In this document: one piece after another, positions 34,340-43,619 of the stretch
Position numbering within the stretch: the stretch's first letter is position 1
Layout of the letters: each line of letters begins with the position of its first letter
Assembly: GCF_032477075.1 (NCBI RefSeq)
Contig: NZ_JAWDXO010000023.1
Location: 15,372 to 79,371 of the forward strand
DNA: 64,000 nucleotides
Reading direction: 5' to 3'
DNA from: Fusobacterium sp.
GTDB lineage: Bacteria; Fusobacteriota; Fusobacteriia; Fusobacteriales; Fusobacteriaceae
Translations under genes and position numbers: made by a program
The notes under the pieces: model-generated
What the model was told of the DNA's origin: nothing
Databases searched by the model: none
What the model saw: the letters and a program-made list of their open reading frames with translations, nothing else

Positions 34340-34798
34340 TTAAATATCCATAAGTATTCCTTTATGAAATATTCTCTGATTAGATGAACCTCTCAACTTT
34401 AATCTTAAATCTTTTTTATCTATTTCAAATTTTCCATCTATGAGGTAATCTATAAGAGAAACATTTATCCATTCTTCTACTTCCTCTTTTAGATATCCAG
34501 TCCATAGATAAACATTTTTATCTGTATTTTCTTTTATAAAGTGAATAAGCTCTATGACCTCATTTCTATTTTCATAATATAGAGGATCTCCACCTAAAAA
34601 GGTTATATTCTTCCATCTTGATTTTAAAATTATTTCCTTTACTTTTTCCACTGAGTATTCTTTTCCTGCATTATAATCCCATGTATTCTTTGAAAAACAT
34701 CCAGGACATTTATGTGAGCAGCCAGCAAAATATATAGTCAGTGCATATCCAGTCATACTATTTACAGGATCATTATTTACTATTGATATTATTCTCAT
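34340..34798 (-). CDS. nrdG: Anaerobic ribonucleotide reductase activase
   Basis: This is a 152-residue radical SAM enzyme. The iron-sulfur motif CSHKCPGC places Cys27, Cys31 and Cys34 in the NrdG-type C-x3-C-x2-C spacing. FLGGDPLYYENR is the SAM-binding GGE-like motif. It cleaves S-adenosylmethionine to put a glycyl radical on NrdD, letting the cell make deoxyribonucleotides without oxygen. Its start lies right at the nrdD stop (TAATATG), so the two are translated together, and a terminator follows. Confidence 0.95.
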   Translation of the reverse strand: MRIISIVNNDPVNSMTGYALTIYFAGCSHKCPGCFSKNTWDYNAGKEYSVEKVKEIILKSRWKNITFLGGDPLYYENRNEVIELIHFIKENTDKNVYLWTGYLKEEVEEWINVSLIDYLIDGKFEIDKKDLRLKLRGSSNQRIFHKGILMDI

Positions 34799-34799
34799 A

Positions 34800-37046
34800 T
34801 TACTTCACATGTATTGCTCTGTTTTTTATTTCTTTCATTCTTCCTTCAAGAGCATGAGTTATATTATAGTTTGAAATATATCCACAACAACGTCTTTGTA
34901 TTTTCATTTTCATTCCATCTTCATTTCCACAGTGAGGACATTTATAACTTGCTGTTTTTTCATTATATGATATTTCTCCTGTGTATCCGCATTCATAGCA
35001 GACATCTGAAATAGTATTTACTGCAAAATATTCTATTCCTGCATCATGAGCATATTGAATAAGTTCTATAATAGCTTGGCTGTTATATGTTTTTCCGCCA
35101 TTTTCAACATACATAATATTTCCACCATTACAATATTTAATAAATGGAGCCTCTACATCTATTTTATCAAAAGAATCTATTGGAAGTTCTGATGAAAAAT
35201 GGAAAGAATTTGTATAATACTCTCTTTCTCTCAGCCACTCAGGCATTATTTCTCCATAGTTTTCCATGTCCTTATTAAAGAATGTTGCTATAGAACTTTC
35301 AGCAGGAGTTCCATATACAGATACAGGAAGTCCTATTTCAGATTTTATATCATCAGCCTGTTTTCTCATAGCCTCCATTATAGCAATACCTATTTCATGA
35401 CCTTTTTCAGTAGATATATTTTCTTTATTATCTGATAATATTCTCACAGCATCATCTAATCCCAAGAATCCGTAAGATACAGATGCTCTGTCAGTTTTTA
35501 ATAATTCTTCGATAGTATCATCTGGCTCTAATCTCGCTATACCTCCATATTGAAATAGAATAGGAGCTTTTTTAGCCTGAAGATATTTTACATTTTCAAA
35601 TCTTGTTTGAATAGCTTTTTTCATAAGTTCTTTTCTTTTTTCAAGAATTTCAAGGAATCTTTCTAACCTATTTCCCTCTGCTCCTCCATAACGTTCGTCT
35701 TTCAATACATCTAAAGCAATTTGAGGAACATTTAATGTTGCCACTCCATAGTTGAATCTTCCATAATGCTGGTATTCTCCATTTACTTGATATTCGTGGT
35801 TTACTCTGCTACGACATCCCATTCTCGCATAATATTTACCTGCATCATAATCTCCTTTAGAATAGAAAAGAATGTCAGGATAATAAGTATTTGCTATACA
35901 TTTAGATACTTCCTCAGTAATATAAAAATACTTGTCTCCCTTTTTAAAATTATAACCATCTACTACCATATATGAAAGTTTAGGGAAGATAGCTGGTATA
36001 TGTTTTTCTCCAAGTCCTGTCTGTCTGACCTTTAAGTAAGATAATATTATATGTTCTGATTCCCATGAAGTAGGTATATTAAAAGTAATTGTACTAAATG
36101 GTGTCTGACTTGCACTTCCTAATATACTGTTAGTCTGATATTCAAATAATTGACATGCGTCATATATATCTTTTGCTGTTCTTTCTTTAGCTATTTGGAA
36201 TTCAATAGATTTTTCAGAAGCTAATTTTTCATTTCCTGAGCTTATTTCTCCAAATTCTTTTTCTATATCTTCTTCTGTTGCCCTAGATATATTTGATTCA
36301 GTAGATAGTTTATCATTATATGCTCTTGTAAAATTTTTCTTGAAATTTTTCTTTGCATACTCAGCAAATACTTCATTGAAGTTTGGTAAAGAAACTCCGC
36401 CATATTGACTGGCAGAAATACTTGCCATTATCTGCATTGCTATATTCATAGCAGTTCCTACAGAATTTGGCTGACAGACATCGGCATTAGTTATTCTAGT
36501 ACCATTTCTAAGCATATCCTCTATATTAAAAAGACAGCAGTTAGTAAGCTTAGTATCTACATCTGAGTCATGCCAATGTATAGTTTTTTTTCTATGGGCA
36601 GCCCACAATTCCTTATCTATACTTTTTTCAAGTATATATCTGAAATACTCCCCTGCTATTAAATCTCTTTGTACTGATGGCAGCATAGAATTTTTATTAC
36701 TGTTTTCTCTGTCTCCTACATCTACTATATCTGTCATATGTCTGAATACACCATTAGCTTCTTTTAATCTCTGTTCTGCTCTTTGTGTTCTGTATGTTTG
36801 GAAAGCCTTAGCCTGTTCAAATAATCCATTAGTACATAAAGTATAAAAAACTATGTCCTGTATAGCTTCAACAGACATTCTTGTATTTCCATTTATTTTT
36901 CTTACTATGTCATCCATCATATGCCTGATACTGACTTTATCAATAAATTTTACTTCCTTATCTATTTTCTCTAAAACTTTTTCTATTTTTTCTTTGTTAA
37001 AAGTCACAATAGAGCCATTCCTCTTAATTACTTCTATCTTATGCAT
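34800..37046 (-). CDS. nrdD: Anaerobic ribonucleoside-triphosphate reductase
   Basis: This is a 748-residue class III reductase. The N-terminus is an ATP-cone (VIKRNGSIVTFNKEKI). Zn-binding cysteines appear as CYECGYTG and CPHCGNEDG near the end, and the glycyl-radical site is RRCCGYISN close to the C-terminus. It reduces ribonucleoside triphosphates to deoxy forms under anaerobic conditions. The start at 37046 has a textbook site, GGAGG followed 8 bases later by ATG; an open frame extending to 37082 has none. Its promoter carries two NrdR-like boxes. Confidence 0.95.
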   Translation of the reverse strand: MHKIEVIKRNGSIVTFNKEKIEKVLEKIDKEVKFIDKVSIRHMMDDIVRKINGNTRMSVEAIQDIVFYTLCTNGLFEQAKAFQTYRTQRAEQRLKEANGVFRHMTDIVDVGDRENSNKNSMLPSVQRDLIAGEYFRYILEKSIDKELWAAHRKKTIHWHDSDVDTKLTNCCLFNIEDMLRNGTRITNADVCQPNSVGTAMNIAMQIMASISASQYGGVSLPNFNEVFAEYAKKNFKKNFTRAYNDKLSTESNISRATEEDIEKEFGEISSGNEKLASEKSIEFQIAKERTAKDIYDACQLFEYQTNSILGSASQTPFSTITFNIPTSWESEHIILSYLKVRQTGLGEKHIPAIFPKLSYMVVDGYNFKKGDKYFYITEEVSKCIANTYYPDILFYSKGDYDAGKYYARMGCRSRVNHEYQVNGEYQHYGRFNYGVATLNVPQIALDVLKDERYGGAEGNRLERFLEILEKRKELMKKAIQTRFENVKYLQAKKAPILFQYGGIARLEPDDTIEELLKTDRASVSYGFLGLDDAVRILSDNKENISTEKGHEIGIAIMEAMRKQADDIKSEIGLPVSVYGTPAESSIATFFNKDMENYGEIMPEWLREREYYTNSFHFSSELPIDSFDKIDVEAPFIKYCNGGNIMYVENGGKTYNSQAIIELIQYAHDAGIEYFAVNTISDVCYECGYTGEISYNEKTASYKCPHCGNEDGMKMKIQRRCCGYISNYNITHALEGRMKEIKNRAIHVK

Positions 37047-37084
37047 TGTGTCTTTCCTCCTATATTTATTATTGTTCCTCATCT

Positions 37085-37134
37085 ATTATACTATATCTTG
37101 TGGTATATTCAAATATTTTCCATATATATTGTTC
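37085..37134 (-). promoter_or_regulatory. nrdDG promoter with tandem NrdR-like boxes
   Basis: On the minus strand, TTTGAA (37108-37113) and TATAAT (37085-37090) are 17 bases apart. The NrdR consensus ACACWATATATWGTGT is matched 13/16 at 37088-37103 on the minus strand, overlapping the promoter spacer and -10. Its palindromic core WATATATWGT recurs at 37119-37134. The box centres are 31 bp apart, the spacing typical of NrdR-controlled promoters. Confidence 0.7.
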
Positions 37135-37190
37135 TTTGATAATATGTATATAATTTATCCACCTTGATTTTCCTTGCTTCTCAGCAGGTC

Positions 37191-37224
37191 AAAAAAAAAG
37201 AACTTGACATTTTATTTCAAGTTC
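37191..37224 (-). terminator. Terminator after the radical SAM gene
   Basis: On the minus strand TCAAGTTC/GAACTTGA form an 8-bp stem (37217-37224 with 37200-37207), followed by a run of nine T (37191-37199). Confidence 0.85.
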
Positions 37225-37361
37225 CATTTTTATTTAATAATTTCATAGGTTTTTTCATATATTTTCTTTATGTATATTTTTTTATAAATATTTTAAATGA
37301 ATAGTTATTCTAGAAAAAAAAGTAATAATTTCTAAGAAAATATTATTTCTTTTTCTAATAT

Positions 37362-38249
37362 TTAAAGCTCTCTATATTTTTTATAATAGATATTATTTTT
37401 TTCTAAAGCATTCTTTATTTCTGAAAGAAGCTTTTCTTTATCTTGTGGAAGTGTACCCCCCAAATCCAGATAATTAGAAGCATGATTTGCCCTAAAGACA
37501 ACAGGGTTTTTTACATTTATGTTTTCTATTATTTTTTCTGTTTCTTTTACTATTTCTATTCCATCAGCTTTTTGAAATTCTCCTTTCAGATATTCATCAT
37601 ACATTTTCGTTCCCTCTTTCAGTCTAAGAGTAAGAATTCCTACATAATCTGGTTCTATTTCGCTTATTAATTTTCCAGTGTTTACTGCATGATCAGTCCA
37701 GTCTTTTTTTCCTAAGACTCCAACTATGAAAGTAACTGAAAGTAAAAATCCTGCTTTTTTTGCTTTTTTGCATAGTGCAGCATGTTCAGCGACAGATACT
37801 CCTTTGTTAATCTTTTCCAGAACTCTGTCATCTCCACTTTCCAATCCTATATATAACAGAGAAATTCCACCTTCTCTTATTTTTTTAAGCTCTTCATCTG
37901 TTTTCACCTCTATAGACTTATGAGTAGCATAAGAAGATATTCTTTTACATTCTGGGAATACTTCCTTTATGTATGCTAATATTTCTAAAAGCCTTTCTGT
38001 GGGTATTATCATTGCATCTCCATCAGCAAGAAATATTCTCTCAGCATATTTTACTTTTTTTCTAAAATAATCTATTTCTTTTTTTATCTGCTCTATGGGC
38101 TTTATAAAAAATTTTTTATCTTTATACATATCGCAAAAAGTACATTTATTATGAGAACATCCTACTGTCACTTGCAGAATAAGGCTATAAGCCTCGCTTG
38201 GTGGACGGTACATATTTCCAATCCATACATCTTCTAAACTTGTTATCAT
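37362..38249 (-). CDS. Radical SAM protein
   Basis: This is a 295-residue radical SAM enzyme. CSHNKCTFC gives Cys31, Cys36 and Cys39 in a C-x4-C-x2-C spacing, with MYKDKKFF after it. FLADGDAMI and LLYIGLESGDDRVLEKINKG are typical of the Elp3/oxygen-independent coproporphyrinogen oxidase-like group. The substrate is unknown. ATG 38249 has GGAGGG just upstream and puts the cluster near residue 31 as usual; the longer open frame to 38378 adds only low-complexity sequence. It stands alone with its own terminator. Confidence 0.85.
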   Translation of the reverse strand: MITSLEDVWIGNMYRPPSEAYSLILQVTVGCSHNKCTFCDMYKDKKFFIKPIEQIKKEIDYFRKKVKYAERIFLADGDAMIIPTERLLEILAYIKEVFPECKRISSYATHKSIEVKTDEELKKIREGGISLLYIGLESGDDRVLEKINKGVSVAEHAALCKKAKKAGFLLSVTFIVGVLGKKDWTDHAVNTGKLISEIEPDYVGILTLRLKEGTKMYDEYLKGEFQKADGIEIVKETEKIIENINVKNPVVFRANHASNYLDLGGTLPQDKEKLLSEIKNALEKNNIYYKKYREL

Positions 38250-38543
38250 CTTATTACCCTCCTTTTTTACATATATTATATCATTTTTATTAAAAAACAA
38301 ATATATTTTTTCTTTAAGGTATTTTAAAATCAATCTTATGAAATTATTTTTAACAGTATTTCTGAAAAACTTTCTCATTATCTTTTCTGCAAATGAAATG
38401 CTATTTTTTAAGATTCTCTTACAGGCATTAAAGGTTAATATAATTTACATACCTACTCCTATACAAAAACAGTAAGTTTTTCTAACTAAAATTTGACTTT
38501 TAAATAACAACAGAAATTATTTCTTTAAGTTGATTTTAAATCA

Positions 38544-38583
38544 CAAGTTAAAAACAACTCGATTGCAAGTCAAAAATAACTTG
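38544..38583. promoter_or_regulatory. Tandem CAAGT-N8-ACTTG palindromes, possible enhancer (UAS)
   Basis: CAAGT-N8-ACTCG at 38544-38561 and CAAGT-N8-ACTTG at 38566-38583 are 22 bp apart, two helical turns, so they face the same side. They lie just past the stop of the sigma-54 activator gene. Such pairs are the usual binding sites of NtrC-like activators. The 1.5-kb distance to the -24/-12 promoter is long but compatible with looping. Confidence 0.45.
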
Positions 38584-38585
38584 TA

Positions 38586-39986
38586 CTAAAGGTTGTATTT
38601 TTTCTTTTTTCTTGCAATCATAGTCTGACTTGTTTTTAAAAATTCAGCTGCTTTGTAGGTACTTCCATATTTCTCCAAAGCATATTGAATATATTTTTTC
38701 TCACATTCTTCTAAATATTCATTTAAAGGCTGATCTCTTATCTCTGAATTTTTATAAAAACCAACTTCATTATCTGTATCATTTAAAGTTGAAGAATGTT
38801 TCTGTTCTATAAATAAAAGAGGAGCTATATTTGAAAGTTCAATAATTTCTCCTGTAATCATGATAAAACTTCTTTCAACAAAATTACGAAGTTCTCTGAT
38901 ATTACCAGGCCAGTTATAGTCTAGTATAGCTTTAAGAGTTTTTTGAGAAAATACCTTTGTTTTATTATAAGTATTGCAGTAGTATTTTCTAAAATACTCT
39001 ACCAAAGGCAAGATATCTTCCTTTCTTTCATGTAAAGGAGGCAGATAAACAGGAACAATATTCAATCTATAATATAAATCTTCTCTAAATCTCTTTTCAT
39101 GAACCATTTTCAATAAATCTTCATTGGCAGCTGTAATCAATCTAAAATTAACTTTTCTAGTGACAGTAGAACCAATTCTGCTTATTGTCTTAGTTTCTAT
39201 AGCTCTTAATATTTTTCCCTGCAAAGCTAATGGAAGAGAATTAATTTCATCTAAAAAAAGTGTGCTGTCATTAGCTGCTTCAAATAGTCCTTTTTTCCCT
39301 TGGGAAGAGGCACCAGTAAAGGCGCCTTTTTCATAACCAAATAATTCAGATTCCAGCAGGCTTTCAGGAAGAGAAGCACAATTTATAATAATCATTTCTT
39401 TTGAGGCTCTCTGACTTTTTTCATGTATATATCTGGCTAATACTTCCTTTCCAGTTCCAGATTCTCCCAAAATTATAACAGTAGTGTCAAGAGGTGCTAA
39501 AGTATCTGCCAGATTAATAATATTTTTCATGACAGGACTTACAGCTACTATATTATTTGACTCATGGGCTTCACTTGAAGAAAGTTTTATAAAGGATCTC
39601 AGCTCATTATGAACAGCTTCCTGATATAGATAATTTATATTCTCAGCAGGTATGCACAGTGCAATTACACATACCACATTTCCATTCATATCTAAAATAG
39701 GACTAGATGCCACAATCTGTTTGTAATGTTCATGCCCTTTTATCTCCACATCTTGAAACATCACTATTCTTTTTTTCAATTTGCAGACTTTTTCTGTTAT
39801 ACATATGTTTATCTCTTTATTTTTCTTTAGATTATATACATTATATGCTAAAAGTTTTTCTTTTGGTATTTTAACCATATTTACATAGACTGTATTAACA
39901 AAAATATAGTTTCCAAGAGAATCAACAATGTAGATTCCATAGGGAAGATTATCCAGAGCATTTTCTAAAAGTTCTCTTTGTATCAT
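38586..39986 (-). CDS. Sigma-54-dependent transcription activator (PAS-AAA-HTH)
   Basis: This is a 466-residue enhancer-binding protein. Residues 1-120 are a PAS-like sensor (NLPYGIYIVDSLGNYIFVN). The AAA+ core shows Walker A GESGTGKE at 174-181, the sigma-54 contact loop GAFTGA at 221-226, FLDEIN (Walker B) at 244-249, and FREDLYYRLN and NWPGNIRELRN. The C-terminus is a Fis-type helix-turn-helix (YKAAEFLKTSQTMIARKKKK). It should bind a small molecule through PAS and open a sigma-54 promoter. The divergent operon has exactly such a promoter. ATG 39986 follows GGGGG by 8 bases. Confidence 0.92.
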   Translation of the reverse strand: MIQRELLENALDNLPYGIYIVDSLGNYIFVNTVYVNMVKIPKEKLLAYNVYNLKKNKEINICITEKVCKLKKRIVMFQDVEIKGHEHYKQIVASSPILDMNGNVVCVIALCIPAENINYLYQEAVHNELRSFIKLSSSEAHESNNIVAVSPVMKNIINLADTLAPLDTTVIILGESGTGKEVLARYIHEKSQRASKEMIIINCASLPESLLESELFGYEKGAFTGASSQGKKGLFEAANDSTLFLDEINSLPLALQGKILRAIETKTISRIGSTVTRKVNFRLITAANEDLLKMVHEKRFREDLYYRLNIVPVYLPPLHERKEDILPLVEYFRKYYCNTYNKTKVFSQKTLKAILDYNWPGNIRELRNFVERSFIMITGEIIELSNIAPLLFIEQKHSSTLNDTDNEVGFYKNSEIRDQPLNEYLEECEKKYIQYALEKYGSTYKAAEFLKTSQTMIARKKKKYNL

Positions 39987-40052
39987 TACATACCCCCTTA
40001 TAAATTACTTAAAATTATAACATAAAAAAATTAAAAACTTAATTATATTATT

Positions 40053-40067
40053 TGGCACAGATATTGC
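40053..40067 (+). promoter_or_regulatory. Sigma-54 (-24/-12) promoter
   Basis: TGGCAC-N5-TTGC, then TTT, matches the -24/-12 consensus exactly, about 38 bases before the dehydrogenase start. It diverges from the sigma-54 activator gene. Confidence 0.85.
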
Positions 40068-40104
40068 TTTATTATAGGACAGGAAAGTTAAAAGGAGGTC
40101 AAAT

Positions 40105-41148
40105 ATGAAAATAGCAATTTTAGGATGTGGAGCAATGGGAACTGTCATGGGAGCCTATATGACAAAGAATGGTTTAAATGTAGAGATGATTGACAGTTAC
40201 AAGGAACATGTAGATATGCTGAATAAAAATGGTGCTCATATTATTGGAAGTGTTGATATGACAGTACCTGTAAAGGCTATTACACCAGAAGAAATGAAAG
40301 GAGTATATGACATAGTTTTTCTTCTCACAAAGCAGACAGCTAATGATGTAGTATTAAAAAATCTCCTTCCTCATTTAAATGAGAACAGCACAGTATGTAC
40401 TCTGCAAAATGGAGTTCCAGAGCATTTTGTAGCAGAATATGCAGGAGAAAAGAGAACAGTAGGGGGAACTGTATTGTGGGGAGCAACATTCATAGAACCA
40501 GGAATTTCAGAGCTTACACAGGATATAAGAAAAAATGACCATCTTTTTGAAATAGGTGAAATAGATGGTGCTATAGGGGAAAGAATAAAAAAAGTGGCAG
40601 ATATGCTGGGATATATGGGAAAGGCAAAAATTACAGACAGCCTCATGGCTTCAAGATGGGGGAAACTGATAAACAATGCTTGTATGAGTGGAATGTCTGC
40701 TGCATGCGGAGCGACTTTCGGGGAGATTTTAAAGAATGAAAAATCAAGAGCCTGCCTCAGCTATCTGGCAAGAGAGGTAAAAAAATGCTGTGAAGCAGAA
40801 GGATATAAACTGCCAATACTTTTAAATGAGCAGGAACCTTATTCATGTGACATAAAAGATCAGGAAATGTTTAATACTAATCAAAAAATGTTTCTTGAAA
40901 TGTATAAAGATATGCATACAGCTAAAGCAAGTATGCTTCAAGACCTTGAAAAAGAAAAGAAAACAGAAGTTCAGATGATAAATGGATATGTAAGCTCAAC
41001 AGGAGATAAACATAATATACACACTCCATTTAACGATACTATTGTTGAGATAGTCACTAAGATAGAAGGAAAAATTCTTCCTCTCTCTATGGATAATTTA
41101 AAATATTTTAATGACGACCTGTTTGAATTTGAATATTATCAAGAATAA
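40105..41148 (+). CDS. Ketopantoate reductase-family (PanE/ApbA-like) dehydrogenase
   Basis: This is a 347-residue NAD(P)-dependent dehydrogenase. The Rossmann motif ILGCGAMGTVMGAY is at the N-terminus. LLTKQTANDVVL and LQNGVPE are family signatures, and KLINNACMSGMSA carries the catalytic Lys-Asn pair. At 347 residues it is longer than typical PanE. The context (sigma-54 promoter, permease, beta-keto-acid cleavage enzyme) suggests a catabolic step, oxidising a hydroxy acid to a keto acid, instead of pantothenate synthesis. GGAGG precedes the ATG. Confidence 0.85.
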   Translation: MKIAILGCGAMGTVMGAYMTKNGLNVEMIDSYKEHVDMLNKNGAHIIGSVDMTVPVKAITPEEMKGVYDIVFLLTKQTANDVVLKNLLPHLNENSTVCTLQNGVPEHFVAEYAGEKRTVGGTVLWGATFIEPGISELTQDIRKNDHLFEIGEIDGAIGERIKKVADMLGYMGKAKITDSLMASRWGKLINNACMSGMSAACGATFGEILKNEKSRACLSYLAREVKKCCEAEGYKLPILLNEQEPYSCDIKDQEMFNTNQKMFLEMYKDMHTAKASMLQDLEKEKKTEVQMINGYVSSTGDKHNIHTPFNDTIVEIVTKIEGKILPLSMDNLKYFNDDLFEFEYYQE

Positions 41149-41165
41149 TAAAATGAGGAGGAAAG

Positions 41166-42491
41166 ATGGATATATTATCTGTACTAGGTTTGATATTAGC
41201 AGTTATAGTTTTAATTATAGGAGCTTATAAAGGTCTTGGAGCACTTCCCTTGACGCTCCTTGCCTCAGCAGTTGTTATACTGACAAGCAGAATTCCAATC
41301 TGGACTGGATTCTCTCAACATTATATGAGTGGATATACAAATGCTTATTTCAGTTATTTTTTACTATTCTGCAGTTCAGCACTATATGCAAAGCTGATGG
41401 ATATTTCAGGGTGTGCAACTTCTATTGGATATAAATTTATTGACTGGTTTGGAAAAAAGAGAGTACTATTAGTTTCAACTTTAATTATAAGTGTTTTAAC
41501 ATATGGTGGTGTAAGCTTATTTGTAGTTGTTTATGCAGTAGCTCCTATTATGTTTCTGCTGTTCAAGGAAGCTAATCTGCCAAGACATCTTACAATGGCA
41601 TGTCTGATAACAGGGTCAGCAACTTATACCATGACTTCCCTTCCAGGAACAACAGCTTTAACCAATGTTATCCCAACTCAATATTTAGGAACAACATTGA
41701 CTGCTGCTCCTGTATTTGGAATTCTTGCTGCTATAGCAATGTTTACAATGGCAATGGTGTATATGGGATATGCAGAAAGGCTGGCTAGAAAGAGAGGAGA
41801 AGTTTGGAGCTATCCTGAAAATGCTGATCCCTTGCTATATGAAATAAAAGACAGAAGCCAGCTTCCTTCAGTAACAATATCTTTTACACCACTTATATCT
41901 CTTGTACTGATAATTATTTTAGGAAGCAGATTTGTAGCTAACTCAACTATGCTTGCAGTATTGGGAATGCTAACAGGGGCATTACTTACATATGTTTTAA
42001 ATATTGGAAGATTTAAAGATAAAGATATGAAAAATATTTTTACAGCAGGGCTGGAAGGTGGAATAACAAGTATAGGTGGACTGGCAGGAGTTGTAGGGTT
42101 TGGAACAGTTGTATCTAATTCAATAGCCTTTAAACATATAGTAAATTGGGTACTGGGACTGGGATTAAATCCATATGTTCAAGCTATTGTAGCCACAATG
42201 GTAGTATGTGCAGTTACAGGTTCTTCATCTGGAGGATTGAAAATTATGTATGATTCACTGGGGAAAACTTTCCTGTCATCAACTGCAAATCTTTCTTTTT
42301 TACATAGACTGTCATCAATTTCAGCTTCAGCACTGGATACACTCCCACATTCACCAGGATTATTTCTGATGTTTGCAGTATTGGGACTGAATCATAAAAC
42401 TGCCTATAAGCATGTATTTGTATGCAGTATTGTAATTCCATCTATTGTAACAATAGTTTCTACAGTGTTGATAATATTATTTAAGGTATAA
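41166..42491 (+). CDS. GntP/citrate-type carboxylate permease
   Basis: This is a 441-residue inner-membrane transporter with about twelve hydrophobic segments. Stretches such as TYGGVSLFVVVYAVAPIMF, TGSATYTMTSLPGTTA and TGSSSGGLKIMYDSLG are typical of GntP-family permeases for gluconate and other small hydroxy acids. It lies 17 bases after the dehydrogenase gene with its own GGAGG, so both are induced together. The substrate is probably the organic acid the operon degrades. Confidence 0.85.
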   Translation: MDILSVLGLILAVIVLIIGAYKGLGALPLTLLASAVVILTSRIPIWTGFSQHYMSGYTNAYFSYFLLFCSSALYAKLMDISGCATSIGYKFIDWFGKKRVLLVSTLIISVLTYGGVSLFVVVYAVAPIMFLLFKEANLPRHLTMACLITGSATYTMTSLPGTTALTNVIPTQYLGTTLTAAPVFGILAAIAMFTMAMVYMGYAERLARKRGEVWSYPENADPLLYEIKDRSQLPSVTISFTPLISLVLIIILGSRFVANSTMLAVLGMLTGALLTYVLNIGRFKDKDMKNIFTAGLEGGITSIGGLAGVVGFGTVVSNSIAFKHIVNWVLGLGLNPYVQAIVATMVVCAVTGSSSGGLKIMYDSLGKTFLSSTANLSFLHRLSSISASALDTLPHSPGLFLMFAVLGLNHKTAYKHVFVCSIVIPSIVTIVSTVLIILFKV

Positions 42492-42756
42492 GTCTTAGTC
42501 AGGAAAATAAAAACTTCAGGTAAAAAGAGTATTATCTAGAAATATTATCTCATATGCAAAGATGAAATAGAAAAAATTAAAGAAAAGATTTTATAAAAGG
42601 AAATAATTAATAGAGGCTAACTATATCATATTATTATACAAGGAGCTAGAAATCTTCATAATTAAGTGATTATTTGTAAAAAATAAAAAAAATTAAACAT
42701 TATAAATATTGAGTTTATCTTAAAATAAAAAATTGACAAATAGGGAGGAATAATTT

Positions 42757-43605
42757 ATGTCAGATTTAAAAAACAAAAGAGTAATAACAGCAGCAATAAC
42801 AGGATCATGGCCTACAAGGGAGCAGAATCCTAACTTATCTATAACACCTGAGGAAATAGCAGCAGATGTGTATGAATGCTGGAAAGCTGGAGCTGCAATA
42901 GCTCATATCCATGTGAGAAATGATGATGGAACTCCATCAACTGATTTTATGAAATATAAGGAAACTATTGAAAGAATAAGAGCCTATAAAGATTGTGATA
43001 TTTGTCTTAATATCACAAGTTCTGGAAGTGTAGGATTTGGAGATGAGGAGAGAATATATCCTCTTCAGAAATTACTTCCAGAAATGGCATCATATGATGC
43101 TGGAACTCTTAACTGGCAGCATCGTACAATTTTTGAAAATCATCCTCGTTTTTTAGAGAAGCTGGGAAATGCTCTGATAGAAAGTAATATAAAACCAGAG
43201 ATAGAAATTTTTGATGCAGGTATGATATATAACGCAATCTACTATATGAAAAAAGGAGTGTTAAAAGCACCTTGTCATTTTCAAATAGTTCTAGGCTGCC
43301 CAGGAGGAATGACTAGTACAGTTGAAAATCTGGTATTTCTTAAAAGCCTTATTCCAGAAGGTTCAACATGGGCAGCATGTGGAATAGGATCAGGTCATAT
43401 GCCTATCATGATGGCTGCAATAGCAATGGGAGCCCATATTCGTGTAGGTATGGAGGATAATGTAATGTGGCAGAAAGGAGTTCCTGCTGAATCAAATGCA
43501 CAATTCGTAAAAAGAGCTAAAGAACTGTTGGAAATAAATGGACTGGAAGCTGCTACTCCAGAAGAAGCCAGAAAAATATATGGTCTTACTAGAAAAGTTT
43601 TTTAG
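42757..43605 (+). CDS. Beta-keto-acid cleavage enzyme (BKACE / DUF849 family)
   Basis: This is a 282-residue TIM-barrel enzyme of the BKACE family, whose founder is the 3-keto-5-aminohexanoate cleavage enzyme of lysine fermentation. Zinc ligands are visible at AHIHVRN (His50, His52) and Glu near 233 (VGMEDN). Other signatures are ITGSWPT, NITSSGS, DAGTLN, EIEIFDAGM and GCPGGM. The reaction swaps acetyl-CoA with a beta-keto acid to give acetoacetate and a new CoA ester. The 265-base gap to the permease holds no clear gene; co-induction by the sigma-54 promoter is likely but unproven. GGGAGGA precedes the ATG. Confidence 0.88.
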   Translation: MSDLKNKRVITAAITGSWPTREQNPNLSITPEEIAADVYECWKAGAAIAHIHVRNDDGTPSTDFMKYKETIERIRAYKDCDICLNITSSGSVGFGDEERIYPLQKLLPEMASYDAGTLNWQHRTIFENHPRFLEKLGNALIESNIKPEIEIFDAGMIYNAIYYMKKGVLKAPCHFQIVLGCPGGMTSTVENLVFLKSLIPEGSTWAACGIGSGHMPIMMAAIAMGAHIRVGMEDNVMWQKGVPAESNAQFVKRAKELLEINGLEAATPEEARKIYGLTRKVF

Positions 43606-43619
43606 GAAAAGATTACTAA

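Noticed and set aside
38544..38583. Terminator of the sigma-54 activator gene
   Set aside because: Stems are only five bp, no T run follows, and the phased spacing suits protein binding better; not fully excluded.
42492..42756. Decayed gene or riboswitch in the gap before the BKACE gene
   Set aside because: Three-frame reading gave only short scraps such as KYYLICKDEIEKIKEKIL and no conserved RNA fold.
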